Source: Castellaniella sp. MT123 (GTDB taxonomy: Bacteria > Pseudomonadota > Gammaproteobacteria > Burkholderiales > Burkholderiaceae_B). Taken from it: 64,000 nt of DNA. A program made the translations under genes and the position numbers. Positions 45,681-55,541 of this stretch are shown here, one piece after another. Positions within the stretch are counted from its first letter, which is position 1. Each line of letters opens with the position of its first letter. The stretch lies in contig NZ_CP154879.1 in NCBI RefSeq assembly GCF_039614765.1, positions 806,001-870,000 on the forward strand, read 5' to 3'. A model generated the notes under the pieces. The model was not told the origin of the DNA. It was given only the letters and a program-made list of their open reading frames with translations, and did not search any database.

Positions 45681-46939
45681 GATCGCGCACCGCCGAACTG
45701 CAGCCTGCGCGCGAGTTCGTGCAGCGCATGCATGCGCTCGAGGCCGAGCTCGAACGCGCGCGGCACGAGCGGCGTCGTCTCGGTCATGGTTCGGGGTCCG
45801 CGAACCGTTGGGGGCTGGATCAGCCGGTCCAGACCGAGCATGAGGATAGTTGGTTCCTGACCTATCTGGACATGATGACACTGATGCTCGTGGCGATCAT
45901 CGTCATGCTGGCGTTCGCGGGCACCATGAACCGGAAGGGCCACGCTGAGCCGCCCGCCGACCGCCCCACCATCGCATCCATCGTCGGAGAACCGGACGCA
46001 TCGGTCATGGATGCCGCCAAATCCGCCGCGATCCCCCTTCCCGATACGTCCGCCCCCTACCCGGCCGCGCCGACGGCGGAATTCATGCCGCAAGTTGCCT
46101 CGCAACCCATGCTGGGCCCTCTGGCGGGGACTTTTCCGCCGTTGAATGTCCCGGCAGTCAGCGCTCCAGCAACCGTACCCCCGGTTTCCATCATTCCAGA
46201 CACAACAGATCCTGAGTTGGTAGCGTCCACACCACGATCCGCCACGCCGGCGGCGCCGTCCGAACCTGCCAGCCAGCCTGCTGTGCCCCTGGTGGCCGCC
46301 GCCCAAACGTCACAGCCGCCCGTCGATCCCGTGGAGGCTCTCCAACCGGATACCCCCGGCGCCACGGCGCAGCCTTCGTCGGCCACATCCATCAAAGCGC
46401 CGGAAACACCAGCTGTTGCGGAGAAGCCCGTGGATGCGACGTCCGAGGGCGCGTCCCTGGCCGCCGCCCTGCCGTTGGGCGGACTGGGCAGCGAGGTCGA
46501 GGTCATCGTCAACAAACGGACGGTCAGTCTGCGGGTAAACAGCGAGATCCTGTTCGATCCGGGGCAGGCCGACCTCAGCCGTCATGGGCTGTCGGTCCTG
46601 AAACGCATGGCGCAGGTCCTGACGAAAAAGGGTTACGACCTGACGGTCGAGGGCCATACCGATTCGGTGCCGCTACGGGCCAGCGCGAAGTACCCTTCGA
46701 ACTGGGAACTGTCCAGCGCGCGCGCCAGCAGCGTGGTCCGCTATCTGCAGACCAACGGCATCGACAAGACGCACCTGAAAGCCGTGGGCTACGCGGATAC
46801 CCACCCCATCGGAGACAATCACGACCCCGACGGCCGCGCCCGCAATCGCCGCGTGGAACTGGTGATCGAAAAGGCCCAGGCGGGCGAGAAACCAGCACCG
46901 CCCATTGCCAGCACGCAGAAACCGGGCAACCCTGGCTGA
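45677..46939 (+). CDS. MotB/PomB-type stator protein with long linker
   Basis: A 420-residue inner-membrane protein. Residues 60-80 form the membrane segment with the ion-carrying aspartate (FLTYLDMMTLMLVAIIVML, Asp65). Residues about 85-280 are a proline-, alanine- and threonine-rich linker. The OmpA-like peptidoglycan-binding domain is at the C-terminus (ILFDPGQADLS; VEGHTDSVPLRASAKYPSNWELSSARASSVVRYL; GDNHDPDGRARNRRVELVIE). The linker makes it longer than standard MotB (about 300). I chose the ATG at 45677, which overlaps the motA-like stop; the longer upstream frame is a shadow. A flagellar stator role is likely, other proton-driven machines possible. Confidence 0.88.
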   Translation: MRSRTAELQPAREFVQRMHALEAELERARHERRRLGHGSGSANRWGLDQPVQTEHEDSWFLTYLDMMTLMLVAIIVMLAFAGTMNRKGHAEPPADRPTIASIVGEPDASVMDAAKSAAIPLPDTSAPYPAAPTAEFMPQVASQPMLGPLAGTFPPLNVPAVSAPATVPPVSIIPDTTDPELVASTPRSATPAAPSEPASQPAVPLVAAAQTSQPPVDPVEALQPDTPGATAQPSSATSIKAPETPAVAEKPVDATSEGASLAAALPLGGLGSEVEVIVNKRTVSLRVNSEILFDPGQADLSRHGLSVLKRMAQVLTKKGYDLTVEGHTDSVPLRASAKYPSNWELSSARASSVVRYLQTNGIDKTHLKAVGYADTHPIGDNHDPDGRARNRRVELVIEKAQAGEKPAPPIASTQKPGNPG

Positions 46940-46957
46940 GGCTTGCCAGTCAGGAGA

Positions 46958-47254
46958 TCAGACCTGCTCGAAACGGTCGTAATGCCGTTCGGTGCGGGTT
47001 TCCTGGTGGCTGACGTGGGTGACCCGGGCTGCGGGCGGCCCCTGCAACAGCCAGGACAGCATCTGGTCGACGGCCGCGTGCGGGCCCTGCAGCAGCGCCT
47101 CGACGCGCCCATCGGGCAGGTTGCGCACCCAGCCGCCTAGTTTGAACAGATGCGCCTGGCGCACGGTGGCGGCCCGGAATCCGACGCCCTGCACCTTGCC
47201 TTCCACAAAGACGGACAAGGTTTCCAGCTGATGTGAATCGGGTAAATGTTTCAT
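46958..47254 (-). CDS. acyP: Acylphosphatase
   Basis: A 98-residue protein with the acylphosphatase signature [44 protein letters not shown]; the catalytic arginine lies in GVGFR and the asparagine in GWVRNLPDG. It hydrolyses carboxyl-phosphate bonds. It is a small solitary gene pointing toward the stator operon, with which it converges. Confidence 0.92.
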   Translation of the reverse strand: MKHLPDSHQLETLSVFVEGKVQGVGFRAATVRQAHLFKLGGWVRNLPDGRVEALLQGPHAAVDQMLSWLLQGPPAARVTHVSHQETRTERHYDRFEQV

Positions 47255-47475
47255 GGCAGATCGTCATCTTACCTGAAGCGGGTCGAGGAGGAAGGCCAGC
47301 TTCAGGCGCGACACAAGCGATATCCCCGCTGCCCTTCCGGACCTGCCTGGCCTGGTGCGCCGGTCATAAGGACATAGCCGATCCGTCGTTCTGTTCATGA
47401 AGGCCGGTGCCTAGAATGGGTCCATCGCCGATCGGGCCGGGGGCCCACGGCATTATCGACCCATTCGAGGCCTTC

Positions 47476-48738
47476 ATGAGCAACGCACCGTCTATCCGCA
47501 AACATGCCGTGGTGATTATCGGCGCTGGCACCGGCGGAGCCACCGTCGCCGCGCGCCTGCGCCGGAACCAGCCTGGCCTGGATATCGCCATCATCGATCC
47601 GTCCAATCATCACGATTATCAGCCAGCCTGGACGCTGGTGGGCGGAGGCGCCTACCGCGCCGAGGATACGCGACATGCCCTGCATGACTGCCTGCCGCAT
47701 GACGTCCGCCACATCGCCCAACGTGTCAACGCGCTGCTGCCCGACGAGCGCCTGGTGGAACTGGATGACGGCAGCCGTGTGGCCTATGACTATCTGGTAG
47801 TGGCTGCCGGCATTCAGATCAACTGGAACGCGATCGACGGCCTGGCTGATGCTCTGGGGAAAAATGGGGTCACCAGCAATTACCGCTATGACCTGGCGCC
47901 CTATACCTGGGAACTGGTCCGTCAGTTTCGGGGGGGCACGGCGATCTTCACGCAACCGGCGGGCGCGGTGAAATGCCCTGGCGCCCCGCAAAAGGCCCTG
48001 TACCTGGCGGCCGACCACTTCCGCCGTCAAGGCATCAAGGCAGACAGCCTGCAGTTTCGCACGGCCGGCGCGACGGTATTCGGCGTCCCCTTCTACGCCC
48101 AGGCGCTGGACAAGGTGATGGCGTCCTATGGTGCCGACACGCGTTTTGGCCAGCACCTGGTCCAGGTGCGCGGCGCAGACCGGATCGCCGTGTTCGAATC
48201 CGTGGTCAACGGCCAGCCCGTCCGCGAAGAGGTCGCCTACGACCTGCTGCATGTGGTGCCGCCGCAAAGCGCCCCTGATTTCATCCGTCAGAGCCCGCTG
48301 GCCGATGCGGCCGGCTGGCTGGAAGTGGACAAGCAGACCCTGCGCCACCCCCGCTATCCCAACGTCTTCGGCCTGGGGGATTGCACATCCACCCCCAACA
48401 GCAAAACGGCGGCGGCCATCAAGAGCCAGGCGCCCGTGTTGGTGGGCAATCTGCTGGGCGCCCTGCGCGGCGCGGGTAACGTGGAATCCTACGACGGCTA
48501 CGCGGCCTGCCCGCTGACGACGTCACGGGGCAAGGTGTTGCTGGCGGAATTCACCTACGGCGGCACAATTACACCCAGCTTCCCGCTCGACCCCCGCGTA
48601 CCCCGGCGGTCGTACTGGTGGCTCAAGCGATCCTTCATGCCCTGGTTCTACTGGAACATCCTGATCAAGGGACGCGGTCTGCCGGTCACGCACAAATCCC
48701 GCCAGTTTCCCGCCGGGGTGCCATCGGTGCAGCCCTGA
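47476..48738 (+). CDS. Sulfide:quinone oxidoreductase, type II-like
   Basis: A 420-residue FAD protein of the NADH dehydrogenase-like family. The N-terminal FAD motif is VVIIGAGTGGATVAARL. Features of bacterial type II SQR include NHHDYQPAWTLVGGG near residue 47, FTQPAGAVKCPGAPQKALYLA near 160 with one redox cysteine, VFGLGDCTSTPNSKTAAAIKSQAPV near 298, and YDGYAACPLTTSRGKVLLAEF near 340 with the second. It oxidises sulfide and passes electrons to quinone, for detoxification or energy. I chose the ATG at 47476; the frame upstream is less likely. A membrane-binding helix is near the C-terminus (WFYWNILIKG). Confidence 0.88.
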   Translation: MSNAPSIRKHAVVIIGAGTGGATVAARLRRNQPGLDIAIIDPSNHHDYQPAWTLVGGGAYRAEDTRHALHDCLPHDVRHIAQRVNALLPDERLVELDDGSRVAYDYLVVAAGIQINWNAIDGLADALGKNGVTSNYRYDLAPYTWELVRQFRGGTAIFTQPAGAVKCPGAPQKALYLAADHFRRQGIKADSLQFRTAGATVFGVPFYAQALDKVMASYGADTRFGQHLVQVRGADRIAVFESVVNGQPVREEVAYDLLHVVPPQSAPDFIRQSPLADAAGWLEVDKQTLRHPRYPNVFGLGDCTSTPNSKTAAAIKSQAPVLVGNLLGALRGAGNVESYDGYAACPLTTSRGKVLLAEFTYGGTITPSFPLDPRVPRRSYWWLKRSFMPWFYWNILIKGRGLPVTHKSRQFPAGVPSVQP

Positions 48739-48801
48739 CCAGAGAGTCCCTTCTCTTCTGTTAGGATGGCACATCGCCGTCTCTTACAGAAAGGATCTCT
48801 C

Positions 48802-49554
48802 ATGTCCAAGATCGCCCTGGTCACCGGTGCCTCGGCCGGGTTTGGCGCCGCCATCTCCCGCCGGCTGATGGCTGAAGGATACACGGTCGTCGGCGCCGCC
48901 CGCCGACTGGATCGCCTGCAGGCCCTGCGGGCGGAATTGGGATCGGGCTTTCATCCCCTGGTGATGGATGTCACGGATGCGGCATCCGTCGAACAGGGGT
49001 GCGCCCAGGTGACGAGCGACTTCGACGGGATCGACCTGCTCGTCAATAATGCCGGCCTGGCGCTGGGCGTCGCCCCGGCTCAAGACGCATCGATGGCGGA
49101 CTGGGATCGCATGATTGCGACCAATGTGCTGGGCCTGACCCGATTGGTCCACACCATCCTGCCCGGCATGGTCAGGCGCAATCAGGGGCACATCGTCAAT
49201 ATCGGCTCGGTCGCGGGCAGCCACCCCTACCCCGGCGGCAACGTCTATGGCGCCACCAAAGCCTATGTGCGGCAGCTGAGCCTGAATCTGCGCGCGGATC
49301 TCTGGGGCACCCAGGTCCGGGTGACCAATATCGAGCCAGGCTTGTGCGGAGGCACCGAATTCTCCGTGGTTCGCCTGGGGGATCCGGAGCGGGCGGCGGC
49401 GGTGTATCAGGGAACCGACCCGCTCACGGCCGATGATGTGGCCGATGCCGTCGCGTGGGTAGCCACGCGGCCCGCGCGTGTGAACATCAATACGATCGAG
49501 CTGATGCCGGTCAGCCAGGCCTTCGCAGGCCTGCGGATTCATCGTCGTACCTGA
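48802..49554 (+). CDS. Short-chain dehydrogenase similar to YdfG (3-hydroxy acid dehydrogenase)
   Basis: A 250-residue SDR with the motif TGASAGFGAAISRRL near residue 8, NNAGLALG near 81, the catalytic serine in NIGSVAG and YGATKAYV near 145. The stretch NNAGLALGVAPAQDASMADWDRMIATNVLGLTRLVHTILPGMV is typical of YdfG, which oxidises L-serine, L-allo-threonine and 3-hydroxy acids with NADP+ and reduces malonic semialdehyde. AAGGA precedes the ATG at 48802. Substrate is inferred from family. Confidence 0.85.
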   Translation: MSKIALVTGASAGFGAAISRRLMAEGYTVVGAARRLDRLQALRAELGSGFHPLVMDVTDAASVEQGCAQVTSDFDGIDLLVNNAGLALGVAPAQDASMADWDRMIATNVLGLTRLVHTILPGMVRRNQGHIVNIGSVAGSHPYPGGNVYGATKAYVRQLSLNLRADLWGTQVRVTNIEPGLCGGTEFSVVRLGDPERAAAVYQGTDPLTADDVADAVAWVATRPARVNINTIELMPVSQAFAGLRIHRRT

Positions 49555-49697
49555 AGGCTTGTAAGCGGGCTTCCGATGCGGCGGTTATGGTAGATTGCCG
49601 TTCATGTCGCGTGCGGATTCCGGCAGATGTCGTTGACTCCGAAATCCCACCTGGCGCCGCCCGCGACAGCCGATCCTGCCCCACGGAGATGTATTCC

Positions 49698-50510
49698 ATG
49701 CCGATCCGCCCGTCTTCCTCGATCATCCGGCCACTGCCTGCCGTTCTGGCGCTGACGCTGCTGCTCGCCGCCTGCGCCAGCGGCCCGAAGGACAATCTGT
49801 CCCTGATTCCGGCGCAGCTGGACCAACAGACCAGCCAGGAAGGTGTGTTCTCGCAGCCCGTGAAATGGACGCGAAAGCAACCCGGTTGCACCGGGGAATG
49901 CGCCAAACTGGTGGTGGACTCGCTGGCGTTTCCCGGCCGCCCCCGTCTGACCGCGCTGATCGATCACGCGCTGGCGTCCATGACCTGGCTCGACACCCAG
50001 CGCCCCGCCCCCTATGACTCCCTGAATGGCTACGAGGCGTACTTCTGGAAGACCGCCAGCCCGCGCGACGAGACCGACTTGGTCGCACGCACCCGCTACC
50101 GCAACAGCCGCCTGACCGTGGTGGAACTGGACGCCAGTCAGTACCGTACCGGGATGGCCCACGGTATGTCGGGCTCGCAATTTCTGAACTGGGACAATCA
50201 GACGGAAAAGGCGCTGACCATCGACAATCTGCTCGCGCCCGGTGCCCGTCCGGCCTTCGACCAGGCTTTACGCCAAGCCCATGCCGACTGGCTGAAGAAC
50301 AGCCCGGCTGCACGCGAGGATCCCGAAAACTTCGCCCGTATGTGGCCCTTTGTGTCCAGCGACAACGTGGCTCTGACGGACACAGGTCTGGTCGTGAAAT
50401 ACCAGCCCTATGAAATCGCCCCGTATGCCTGGGGCCAGCCTGAACTGCTTATCCCGTATCCCCGGCTCAGCGGCATTCTCAACCCGAAATTCCTGCCGCC
50501 TTCGCCCTGA
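49698..50510 (+). CDS. DUF3298/RsiV-like lipoprotein
   Basis: A 270-residue protein with a lipoprotein signal peptide (LLLAAC, cysteine near residue 26). The mature part resembles DUF3298/DUF4163 proteins: VVDSLAFPGRPRLTALIDHAL and KALTIDNLLAPGARPAFDQAL, followed by LVVKYQPYEIAPYAWGQPELLIPYPRLSGILNP, a motif of RsiV-like envelope proteins. Two ATGs are in frame; GGAG at 49685-49688 fits the second (49698) best. The function is unknown, possibly cell envelope maintenance. Confidence 0.82.
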   Translation: MPIRPSSSIIRPLPAVLALTLLLAACASGPKDNLSLIPAQLDQQTSQEGVFSQPVKWTRKQPGCTGECAKLVVDSLAFPGRPRLTALIDHALASMTWLDTQRPAPYDSLNGYEAYFWKTASPRDETDLVARTRYRNSRLTVVELDASQYRTGMAHGMSGSQFLNWDNQTEKALTIDNLLAPGARPAFDQALRQAHADWLKNSPAAREDPENFARMWPFVSSDNVALTDTGLVVKYQPYEIAPYAWGQPELLIPYPRLSGILNPKFLPPSP

Positions 50511-50590
50511 CACATCGGGCCGTCACAGGTCCTGGCCTGGCGCATCGGCCATACGCATATAGCGCAATCCCCTAATGCGCATTGCCCATA

Positions 50591-50613
50591 TCGTTCGATA
50601 AAACAAATCGTTC
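50591..50613 (+). promoter_or_regulatory. Direct repeats upstream of the sulfate transporter operon
   Basis: TCGTTC occurs at 50591-50596 and again at 50608-50613, 17 bp apart, around the AT-rich element GATAAAACAAA. Phased repeats with an AT core before sulfate uptake genes suggest a CysB/Cbl-type control site. I base this only on the repeats and position; no conserved -35 box is obvious. Confidence 0.3.
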
Positions 50614-50675
50614 TGTCGCGACAGGGAGCTCTTTAAGCTGGTGGCTTGATCCACTGGTTGACAAGGCTTCCTTCC

Positions 50676-51683
50676 ATGCGATTCCGATTGTTGCTTTCCC
50701 TGGCGGCTGCCGTCAGCCTGGCGGGCGCGGCGCACGCCGCCGACGTCACGCTGCTGAACGCCTCCTACGATCCCACGCGCGAACTGTATCAAGCCTACAA
50801 CCAGGCATTTTCCCGCTACTGGCTGGACAAGACGGGCGACCGTGTCACGGTGCGCCAGTCGCATGGCGGATCCGGCAAGCAGGGACGCTCGGTCAACGAT
50901 GGCCTGCAGGCCGACGTCGTCACCCTGGCGCTGGCCTCCGACATCGACGCGATCGCCGCGCACGGGGCCATCCGCACCGACTGGCAGCGGCAGTTTCCCC
51001 TGGATAGCGCACCTTACACCTCCACGATCGTTTTTCTGGTGCGCAAGGGCAATCCTAAAGGCATCCACGACTGGAATGATCTGATCCGGCCGGACGTGCA
51101 GGTCATCACACCCAACCCCAAGACATCGGGGGGCGCCCGCTGGAATTACCTGGCAGCCTGGGGATACGCCCTGCGCCAGCCGCAAGGCAATGAGGCCAAG
51201 GCCCGCGAATTCGTCGGCAAGCTCTACCGCAACGTCCCGGTGCTGGATTCCGGTGCCCGGGGATCGACCACGACCTTCGTTGAACGCGGGATCGGCGATG
51301 TCCTGCTGACCTGGGAAAACGAAGCACGCCTCGCCGTCCGGGAACTGGGTTCCGACAAGGTGGATATCATCACGCCATCGGTCAGCATCCTGGCCGAGCC
51401 GCCCGTGGCCGTGGTGGATCGCGTCGTCGATGCCCGCGGCACGCGGACGGTCGCCCACGCTTACCTGGACTATCTGTATTCCGAGGTTGGCCAGGAAATT
51501 GCGGCGCAACAGGGTTACCGGCCCACGCTGAAGTCCGTCGCCGACCGGTATGCGCGGCAATTTCCGTCCATTGCCCTGTTCAAGCTGAACGAAATCATTC
51601 CCGGCGGCTGGGCCGAGGCGCAAAAGACGCATTTCGGCGATGGCGGGATCTTCGACCAGATTTACCAGCCGGGCGCACGCTAA
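50676..51683 (+). CDS. sbp: Periplasmic sulfate-binding protein
   Basis: A 335-residue protein with a Sec signal peptide (ending [12 protein letters not shown]). The mature N-terminus [26 protein letters not shown] and the sulfate-site segments [33 protein letters not shown] and [25 protein letters not shown] match Sbp/CysP. It delivers sulfate (or thiosulfate) to the CysTWA transporter encoded downstream. I chose the ATG at 50676, which starts the signal peptide. The stop is immediately followed by the cysT start. Confidence 0.93.
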   Translation: MRFRLLLSLAAAVSLAGAAHAADVTLLNASYDPTRELYQAYNQAFSRYWLDKTGDRVTVRQSHGGSGKQGRSVNDGLQADVVTLALASDIDAIAAHGAIRTDWQRQFPLDSAPYTSTIVFLVRKGNPKGIHDWNDLIRPDVQVITPNPKTSGGARWNYLAAWGYALRQPQGNEAKAREFVGKLYRNVPVLDSGARGSTTTFVERGIGDVLLTWENEARLAVRELGSDKVDIITPSVSILAEPPVAVVDRVVDARGTRTVAHAYLDYLYSEVGQEIAAQQGYRPTLKSVADRYARQFPSIALFKLNEIIPGGWAEAQKTHFGDGGIFDQIYQPGAR

Positions 51684-52532
51684 ATGACCGCATCCCTCGC
51701 CTCACGGGCCCCCGCCGATCCCGTCCTGCCAGGCCGTAATCTGACGCTGGGTCTGACGCTCAGCTATCTGGGCTTGATCGTCCTGCTGCCCCTGTCCGCC
51801 CTCTTCCTGAGCGCATCGACTTCCGGGATCGACGCCTTCTGGCGAGCCGCCACCGCGCCCAGGGTGCTTGCCTCATACCGCCTGAGCTTCGGCAGTGCTC
51901 TGCTGGCCGCCTGTGTGAACGCCGTGTTTGGTGCCATCGTGGCCTGGGTGCTGGTGCGCTACCGCTTTCCTGGGAAGCGGCTGGTCGATGCCCTGGTGGA
52001 TCTGCCGTTCGCGCTGCCCACCGCCGTCGCCGGGATCGCGCTCACCGCCCTGTATGCCCCCAATGGCTGGCTGGGCGGCTTGCTGGCCCCGCTGGGTATC
52101 CAGGTGGCCTTCAAGCCGCTAGGGGTGGTGATTGCGCTGATCTTCATCGGTCTGCCCTTCGTGGTCCGCACCGTTCAGCCCGTGCTGGAGGACATGGCCA
52201 CCGAGTACGAGGAGGCAGCCAGTAGTTTGGGCGCGTCGCGCATACAGGTCTTCGTGCGCGTGGTGTTCCCGACCCTGCTGCCGGCCCTGATGACGGGTTT
52301 CGCCCTGGCGTTCGCCCGCGCCGCCGGCGAATATGGGTCGGTGATCTTCATTGCCGGCAACATGTCCATGGTGTCCGAAATCACGCCGCTGCTGATCGTC
52401 ACCAAGCTGGAACAGTACGACTATACGGGCGCAACCGCCATCGCCGTCGTGATGCTGGGCATTTCCTTCGCGCTGCTGCTGACCATCAACCTGCTGCAGG
52501 CGTGGGTGAGACGCCGTATGGGCAGTCACTGA
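51684..52532 (+). CDS. cysT: Sulfate ABC transporter permease CysT
   Basis: A 282-residue inner-membrane protein with six hydrophobic segments. The ABC permease EAA loop is [53 protein letters not shown]. It pairs with CysW to form the sulfate channel. The ATG follows the sbp stop without a gap, so the genes are coupled. CysT is also called CysU. Confidence 0.93.
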   Translation: MTASLASRAPADPVLPGRNLTLGLTLSYLGLIVLLPLSALFLSASTSGIDAFWRAATAPRVLASYRLSFGSALLAACVNAVFGAIVAWVLVRYRFPGKRLVDALVDLPFALPTAVAGIALTALYAPNGWLGGLLAPLGIQVAFKPLGVVIALIFIGLPFVVRTVQPVLEDMATEYEEAASSLGASRIQVFVRVVFPTLLPALMTGFALAFARAAGEYGSVIFIAGNMSMVSEITPLLIVTKLEQYDYTGATAIAVVMLGISFALLLTINLLQAWVRRRMGSH

Positions 52533-52549
52533 CACGACCAGGAAACTTC

Positions 52550-53437
52550 ATGGCTTCGATTGCACTGGATCCGATTCTCTCCGCAGGAGCGGCTCGCCTG
52601 AACGACGAGGGCCGATACGTTCGCCTGGCATTGATGGGGGTGGCGTTTTCCTTCCTGTTCCTGTTTCTCTTCATCCCGCTGCTGGCGGTCTTTCACCAGG
52701 CCCTGGCCAAGGGCTGGGCCGTCTGCCTGGCGGCCGTGACCGACCCGGACGCGCTGGCGGCCATCCGCCTGACGCTGACCGCGGCGGCCATCGCGGTCCC
52801 CTTGAATCTGGTGTTTGGCGTCTGTGCCGCCTGGGCTGTCGCCCGCTTCGAGTTCCGGGGCAAGTCACTACTCCTCACCCTGATCGATCTGCCATTTTCG
52901 GTGTCTCCCGTGATCGCCGGCCTGACCTACGTGCTGCTGTTTGGCGCCCAGGGCTGGTTTGGTCCCTGGCTGCAGGCGCATGGCATCCAGATCCTGTTTG
53001 CCGTGCCCGGTATCGTGCTGGCCACCGTATTCGTGACTGTGCCGTTCGTCGCGCGCGAACTGATTCCGCTCATGCAATCCCAGGGTAGCGACGAAGAGGA
53101 AGCCGCCCTCGTCCTGGGCGCCTCGGGCTGGCGTGTCTTCTGGCACGTCACCCTGCCCAACATCCGCTGGGGCCTGTTTTACGGCGTGATTCTGTGCAAC
53201 GCCCGCGCCATGGGAGAGTTTGGCGCCGTGTCCGTGGTGTCCGGCCACATCCGCGGGCAGACCAACACCTTGCCGTTGCACGTGGAGATCCTCTACAACG
53301 AATACCACTTTGCCGCCGCCTTTTCGGTGGCGTCCCTGCTGGCGCTGTTGGCACTGCTGACGCTGGCGCTGAAATCCCTGGCGGAGTGGCGTCTACGCAC
53401 CCAGGCCGAGAAGGCCGCATCGGAGCTCTCCTCATGA
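52550..53437 (+). CDS. cysW: Sulfate ABC transporter permease CysW
   Basis: A 295-residue membrane permease with the coupling loop [72 protein letters not shown], a signature of CysW. The ATG at 52550 has AGGAAA upstream; a longer frame to 52502 overlaps cysT and is less likely. The stop overlaps the cysA start (ATGA). Confidence 0.92.
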   Translation: MASIALDPILSAGAARLNDEGRYVRLALMGVAFSFLFLFLFIPLLAVFHQALAKGWAVCLAAVTDPDALAAIRLTLTAAAIAVPLNLVFGVCAAWAVARFEFRGKSLLLTLIDLPFSVSPVIAGLTYVLLFGAQGWFGPWLQAHGIQILFAVPGIVLATVFVTVPFVARELIPLMQSQGSDEEEAALVLGASGWRVFWHVTLPNIRWGLFYGVILCNARAMGEFGAVSVVSGHIRGQTNTLPLHVEILYNEYHFAAAFSVASLLALLALLTLALKSLAEWRLRTQAEKAASELSS

Positions 53438-54522
53438 GTATCGAAGTCCGTCGGATCCACAAGCAGTTTGGCGCGTTCACCGCGCTCGACGATGTGTCCC
53501 TGGCGTTTCCGGAAGGGCGCCTGACCGCCCTGCTCGGCCCCTCGGGCTGCGGCAAGACGACACTCTTGCGCATCATCGCGGGCCTGGAACACCCCGACCG
53601 GGGCCAAGTCCTGCTGGAAGGCCGGGATGCTTCGGGCACGCACGTGCGCCAACGCCAGGTCGGTTTCGTGTTCCAGCACTACGCGCTGTTCAAGCACATG
53701 ACGGTGTTCGAGAATGTCGCCTTCGGCCTGCGCGTCAAACCGCGCGGGCAGCGGCCCGACGAACGCCGGATCCGCGACAAGGTCATGGGCCTGCTGGAAC
53801 TGGTGCAACTGGACTGGCTGGCCGACCGCCGGCCGGCGGCCCTGTCCGGTGGACAACGGCAGCGCATCGCCCTGGCCCGCGCCCTGGCGGTCGAACCGCG
53901 CGTCCTGCTGCTCGACGAGCCCTTTGGCGCACTGGACGCCAAGGTCCGCAAGGAACTGCGCCGCTGGCTGCGGCGGCTGCATGAGGAACTGCACATGACC
54001 AGCCTGTTCGTCACCCACGACCAGGAGGAAGCCCTGGAAGTGGCCGACGAGGTCGTCATCATGAACAAAGGCCGGGTCGAACAGGCGGGCGCGCCGCAGG
54101 CCGTCTACGACAGGCCGGAAACCGCTTTCGTCTACGGCTTTCTGGGGCACGTGAATCTGTTCCACGGCCGCGTGCGCGACGGCCGCCTGCACACGGGCGA
54201 TGCGGCTTTCGACATGCCCGACCTGGATGGCGCCGCCGGTGCGTCGGGAACGGCCTATGTCAGGCCGCACGACATCCAGATCGAACCGCTGCCGGCAAGC
54301 GGCCAGCCGCCGGCAGCTTCGGGGCTATTGGTCGATCTGCAGCGGGCGCATGCCTTCGGCCCGCTGGCGCAGCTGGAGCTGCGGCGCGCGGACACCCAGG
54401 AGATCATCGAGGTTGTCATGCCCAGCCACGAATTCGATCAGATCCGGGCCCAGGGCCATCGGCGATTCATCGCCCGACCGCGCGAGGCCCGGGTGTTCCT
54501 GAATCCGGCCGCGTCACTCTGA
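53434..54522 (+). CDS. cysA: Sulfate ABC transporter ATP-binding protein
   Basis: The ATPase of the sulfate importer, 362 residues. Walker A is GPSGCGKTT near residue 34, the signature [19 protein letters not shown] near 135, Walker [49 protein letters not shown] near 158, and a C-terminal TOBE-type regulatory domain ends the protein. Transcription continues from cysW (overlap). The regulatory gene cysB is not adjacent. Confidence 0.95.
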   Translation: MSIEVRRIHKQFGAFTALDDVSLAFPEGRLTALLGPSGCGKTTLLRIIAGLEHPDRGQVLLEGRDASGTHVRQRQVGFVFQHYALFKHMTVFENVAFGLRVKPRGQRPDERRIRDKVMGLLELVQLDWLADRRPAALSGGQRQRIALARALAVEPRVLLLDEPFGALDAKVRKELRRWLRRLHEELHMTSLFVTHDQEEALEVADEVVIMNKGRVEQAGAPQAVYDRPETAFVYGFLGHVNLFHGRVRDGRLHTGDAAFDMPDLDGAAGASGTAYVRPHDIQIEPLPASGQPPAASGLLVDLQRAHAFGPLAQLELRRADTQEIIEVVMPSHEFDQIRAQGHRRFIARPREARVFLNPAASL

Positions 54523-54544
54523 GGATCGCCCTGACCGCCGCGTA

Positions 54545-55456
54545 TCAGTGCCCGGACGGCTCGTCAAACCGGCCCAGGTCGAAATAGCGCGAGAACGAAG
54601 ACTGGTCTTCCTGCGGGCTGCCCTGGGCGGCCGTCCCCGCCGTGCTGGTGGCCTGACCACCCGGCGCCGCGGGTGCTGCCGGCGGGGCCATCCCGGACGG
54701 CGTGACCGGTACGGGCACCGCACCCTGCCCGGCACTCGCGCCGGGATGCTGCGCCGGATTGCTACGCGCGCGGGCTACCTTGGCGGCCAGCGCATCCAGC
54801 TGCGCTGCCAGTGCCGTGTTGTTGCGCTTGCGTGCCCAATCGGCGGCCGTTTCATGGGCGGCATTGAACATCGTCGCGTCCGCACCCTGCGACAGCAGCA
54901 GGCGCACCATGGGTTCCTTGCCCGACAGCGCTGCCATCATCAGCGGTGTGGTGCCGTCCGGCCCGGGGGCATTGACGATCGCCCCCCACTCGATCAGCGC
55001 ACTGGCAGTTTCGACCTGCCCCTTGGAGGCGGCATAATGCAGCGGCGTCCAGCCCAGGCGGTTGACCTGTGCGCCTGCCTGTATCAACGTCGCCGCGCGT
55101 TCGGTCTGGCCCTGGATACACAGATACATCAGTGCCGTTTCATCGTGCGCATTGGGTTCGTCGATCTGCACGCCGGGAGCGATCCGCAGCACGTCGAATA
55201 CGCGCCAGGACTGGTCCCGCGCGGCCTGGGTCAGCGCCGGGTTGCCCAGGCGGTTGAAGGCAGTCGGATCCACGCCGCGCAGCAGCATGCTCTGTACCGC
55301 TGATACGTCGTCCCGACGGATCGCCGACCACCAATCGGCTGTCGGCTGCTGCTGGGCGCGTACCGAAGCCCCCCAGAAAGTCAGCACCAGAAGGGCCAGC
55401 AGGATCAACAGTTGCGGATGGCGGCACGCTGGTTGGCGAACTTGGTGCGAAAACAT
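54545..55456 (-). CDS. Secreted ankyrin repeat protein
   Basis: A 303-residue protein with an N-terminal signal or anchor segment (LLILLALLVLTFWGASVRAQ). It has about four to five ankyrin repeats (DDVSAVQSMLLRGVDPTAFNRLGNPALTQAA; DETALMYLCIQGQTERAATLIQAGAQVNRLGWTPLHYAASKGQVETASALIEWGAIVNAPGPDGTTPLMMAALSGKEPMVRLLLSQGADATMFN) and a low-complexity alanine/proline-rich tail ending RYFDLGRFDEPSGH. Protein-protein interaction in the periplasm is likely; the partner is unknown. I chose the ATG at 55456 just before the signal peptide. Confidence 0.85.
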   Translation of the reverse strand: MFSHQVRQPACRHPQLLILLALLVLTFWGASVRAQQQPTADWWSAIRRDDVSAVQSMLLRGVDPTAFNRLGNPALTQAARDQSWRVFDVLRIAPGVQIDEPNAHDETALMYLCIQGQTERAATLIQAGAQVNRLGWTPLHYAASKGQVETASALIEWGAIVNAPGPDGTTPLMMAALSGKEPMVRLLLSQGADATMFNAAHETAADWARKRNNTALAAQLDALAAKVARARSNPAQHPGASAGQGAVPVPVTPSGMAPPAAPAAPGGQATSTAGTAAQGSPQEDQSSFSRYFDLGRFDEPSGH

Positions 55457-55541
55457 GGCGGAAATCCTCCGTCGGAAGGTGCTGTGGCGGGCGACTGGCA
55501 TCCGGCCATCAGGCCGGGGTCCCGGGGGTTCGCTGGGGACG

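Noticed and set aside
47272-47306. Inverted repeat CCTGAAGC/GCTTCAGG after acyP
   Set aside because: Arms of 8 bp with a 19-base loop are too weak to support a function.
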